Part shown: positions 62,870 through 64,000 of the stretch, piece by piece | Layout of the letters: every line of letters begins with the position of its first letter | Position numbering within the stretch: the first letter of the stretch is position 1 | NCBI GenBank assembly: GCA_942492965.1 | Contig: OW818656.1 | Span: 1,550,001-1,614,000 of the forward strand | Length of the DNA: 64,000 nucleotides | Origin: Sphingosinicella sp942492965 | GTDB lineage: Bacteria > Pseudomonadota > Alphaproteobacteria > Sphingomonadales > Sphingomonadaceae | Reading direction: 5' to 3' | Translations under genes and position numbers: made by a program | The notes under the pieces: model-generated | The model's database searches: none | What the model was told of the DNA's origin: nothing | Seen by the model: only the letters and a program-made list of their open reading frames with translations

Positions 62870-64000
62870 CTATGCTCCCCCCAGCACCGGATGGACGGCC
62901 TTGCCGTCCTTGGTCAGCCGCACGCCCTTAACGATCTCGTCGTCGTCGGGCAGCACGGGTGCCTGCGTGTCCTTGTCCCAGAACGCCGACAGGAAGTTGA
63001 ACAGGTTGCGCGCGTAGAGCAGCGAAGCATCGGCCGCGAGGCGGCTGGGCACGTTCCTGTGCCCGACGATCTTGACGCCGTGCTTCACCACGATCTCGCC
63101 CGCCACAGCGCCCTCGACATTGCCGCCGGCTTCCACCGCGAGGTCGATGAGCACGCTGCCCGCGCGCATCGTGGCGATCTGCGCGTCGCTGACAAGACGC
63201 GGCGCCGCGCGGCCCGGGATGAGCGCGGTGGTGATGACGATGTCCTGCTTGGCGATATGGCTGGAGACCAGCTCGGCCTGCGCCGCCTTGTACTCGTCGG
63301 ACATCTCGGTGGCGTAGCCGCCCGAGCCTTCGCCCTCGATGCCCTTCACCGCCTCGACGAAGATCGGCTTGGCGCCGAGCGACATGATCTGTTCCTTGGT
63401 CGCCGAGCGCACGTCGGTCGCCGAGACCTGCGCGCCGAGGCGCCGCGCGGTCGCGATCGCCTGGAGCCCCGCAACGCCCACGCCCATGATGAACACCTTC
63501 GCGGCCGAGACCGTGCCCGCCGCCGTCATCATCATCGGAAAGGCGCGGCCGTATTCCGCCGCCGCGTCCAGCACCGCCTTGTAGCCGGCAAGGTTCGACT
63601 GCGAGGAGAGCACGTCCATCGACTGCGCGCGCGTGATGCGCGGCATCAGTTCCATCGCCAGCGCCTCGTAGCCCGCCGCCGCATAGGCGTTCGCCCGCTC
63701 CAGGTTCGCTGCAGGGGCGTGTATCGCAACCACGCGCGCACCGGGCGCCACGCCCGCAAGCGAAGCCGGCTCCGGCGCCTGCACGCCAAGCACGATCCCC
63801 GCGCCAGCAAGCACGGCGGCGCGAGGGCCGACCTCCGCGCCTGCCGCCGCATAATCGGCGTCCGCAATGCCCGACGCGAGACCCGCGCCCGATTCCACGG
63901 CAACCGCAGCGCCGAGCCCGATGAACTTCTTCACCGTCTCCGGGCTTGCAGCGACGCGGCGCTCAAAATCGGCGGTCTCACCAAGGACCGCGATGCGCAC
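62870..64000 (-). CDS. pntAA: NAD(P) transhydrogenase subunit alpha, part 1
   Basis: A 376-residue soluble NAD-binding subunit (domain I) of the proton-pumping transhydrogenase, related to alanine dehydrogenase. The dinucleotide motif VFIMGVGVAGLQAIATARRLGA is at about 170-190 and the RQD-like loop lies around LSSQSNLAGYKAVL. It begins with a GTG exactly at the right edge (MRIAVLGETADFERRVAASP), the usual family start, so the gene appears complete, though its upstream signals are outside. Confidence 0.94.
   Translation of the reverse strand: MRIAVLGETADFERRVAASPETVKKFIGLGAAVAVESGAGLASGIADADYAAAGAEVGPRAAVLAGAGIVLGVQAPEPASLAGVAPGARVVAIHAPAANLERANAYAAAGYEALAMELMPRITRAQSMDVLSSQSNLAGYKAVLDAAAEYGRAFPMMMTAAGTVSAAKVFIMGVGVAGLQAIATARRLGAQVSATDVRSATKEQIMSLGAKPIFVEAVKGIEGEGSGGYATEMSDEYKAAQAELVSSHIAKQDIVITTALIPGRAAPRLVSDAQIATMRAGSVLIDLAVEAGGNVEGAVAGEIVVKHGVKIVGHRNVPSRLAADASLLYARNLFNFLSAFWDKDTQAPVLPDDDEIVKGVRLTKDGKAVHPVLGGA

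Overview
The window is high-GC chromosomal DNA from an alphaproteobacterium, most likely a sphingomonad (Sphingomonas/Sphingosinicella-like). Support comes from the split purS-purQ-purL purine set, TrcR (DUF1013), CpaF, the PntAA/PntAB/PntB transhydrogenase, a DmpA/BapA-type aminopeptidase, an alphaproteobacterial LexA box and the gene content overall. Gene density is very high. Many neighbours overlap by ATGA, GTGA or TTGA, and three convergent pairs share a palindromic or near-palindromic stop. No rRNA, prophage, IS element or CRISPR array was seen. One tRNA gene (Thr, anticodon GGT) is present.

Layout. 1-7.9 kb holds purine synthesis (purC partial, purS, purQ, purL), interrupted by a tandem pair of 54-residue membrane proteins, a kinase-like APH protein, a MarR regulator, a queuosine-precursor transporter and a Y-family DNA polymerase with a LexA box and probably a leaderless message. 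7.9-9.3 kb is an AT-richer islet with one unrecognised membrane protein. 9.3-15.7 kb has secreted and signalling genes: DmpA peptidase, a Cys-rich protein, an HPt protein, an SdsA-type alkylsulfatase, an apparently internally deleted VOC protein, a TusA-like protein and two hypotheticals. 15.7-19.7 kb has an inverted-repeat-rich intergenic region, a TetR regulator, a Tat-exported FAD oxidoreductase, an NTF2-like exported protein and tRNA-Thr. 19.7-33.2 kb has peptidases (PepP, PtrB, PepN), an MHYT-GGDEF-EAL protein, an orphan CpaF ATPase with a small partner, and an exported methyltransferase-like protein. 33.2-41.3 kb has an orphan CoxL-type molybdoenzyme subunit, transporters, threonine aldolase and an M20 hydrolase. 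41.3-46.6 kb reads leftward as a probable operon trcR-MBL-HAD-fadD-maiA-EVE. 46.6-50 kb has a glycosyltransferase/phosphoesterase pair, a HigBA toxin-antitoxin module with two matching operator palindromes, and a GST. 50-64 kb has a quinone oxidoreductase, two acyl-CoA dehydrogenases, an MBL hydrolase, DUF4230, nadA, an S9 peptidase, nadC, RNase T2, DUF4112, sodC and the pnt operon.

Most of the window is core metabolism. The parts that deserve a second look are regulatory and structural: the LexA-controlled leaderless polymerase start, two copies of one REP-type hairpin family, a separate 145-bp inverted repeat in the pur cluster, the folded intergenic region near 15.8 kb, the HigBA operators, and several proteins with missing or altered parts (VOC protein, RNase T2 homologue, orphan CoxL and orphan CpaF). 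I saw no clear multi-gene system of unknown type. All functions are read from sequence motifs and remembered family features; no database search was possible.
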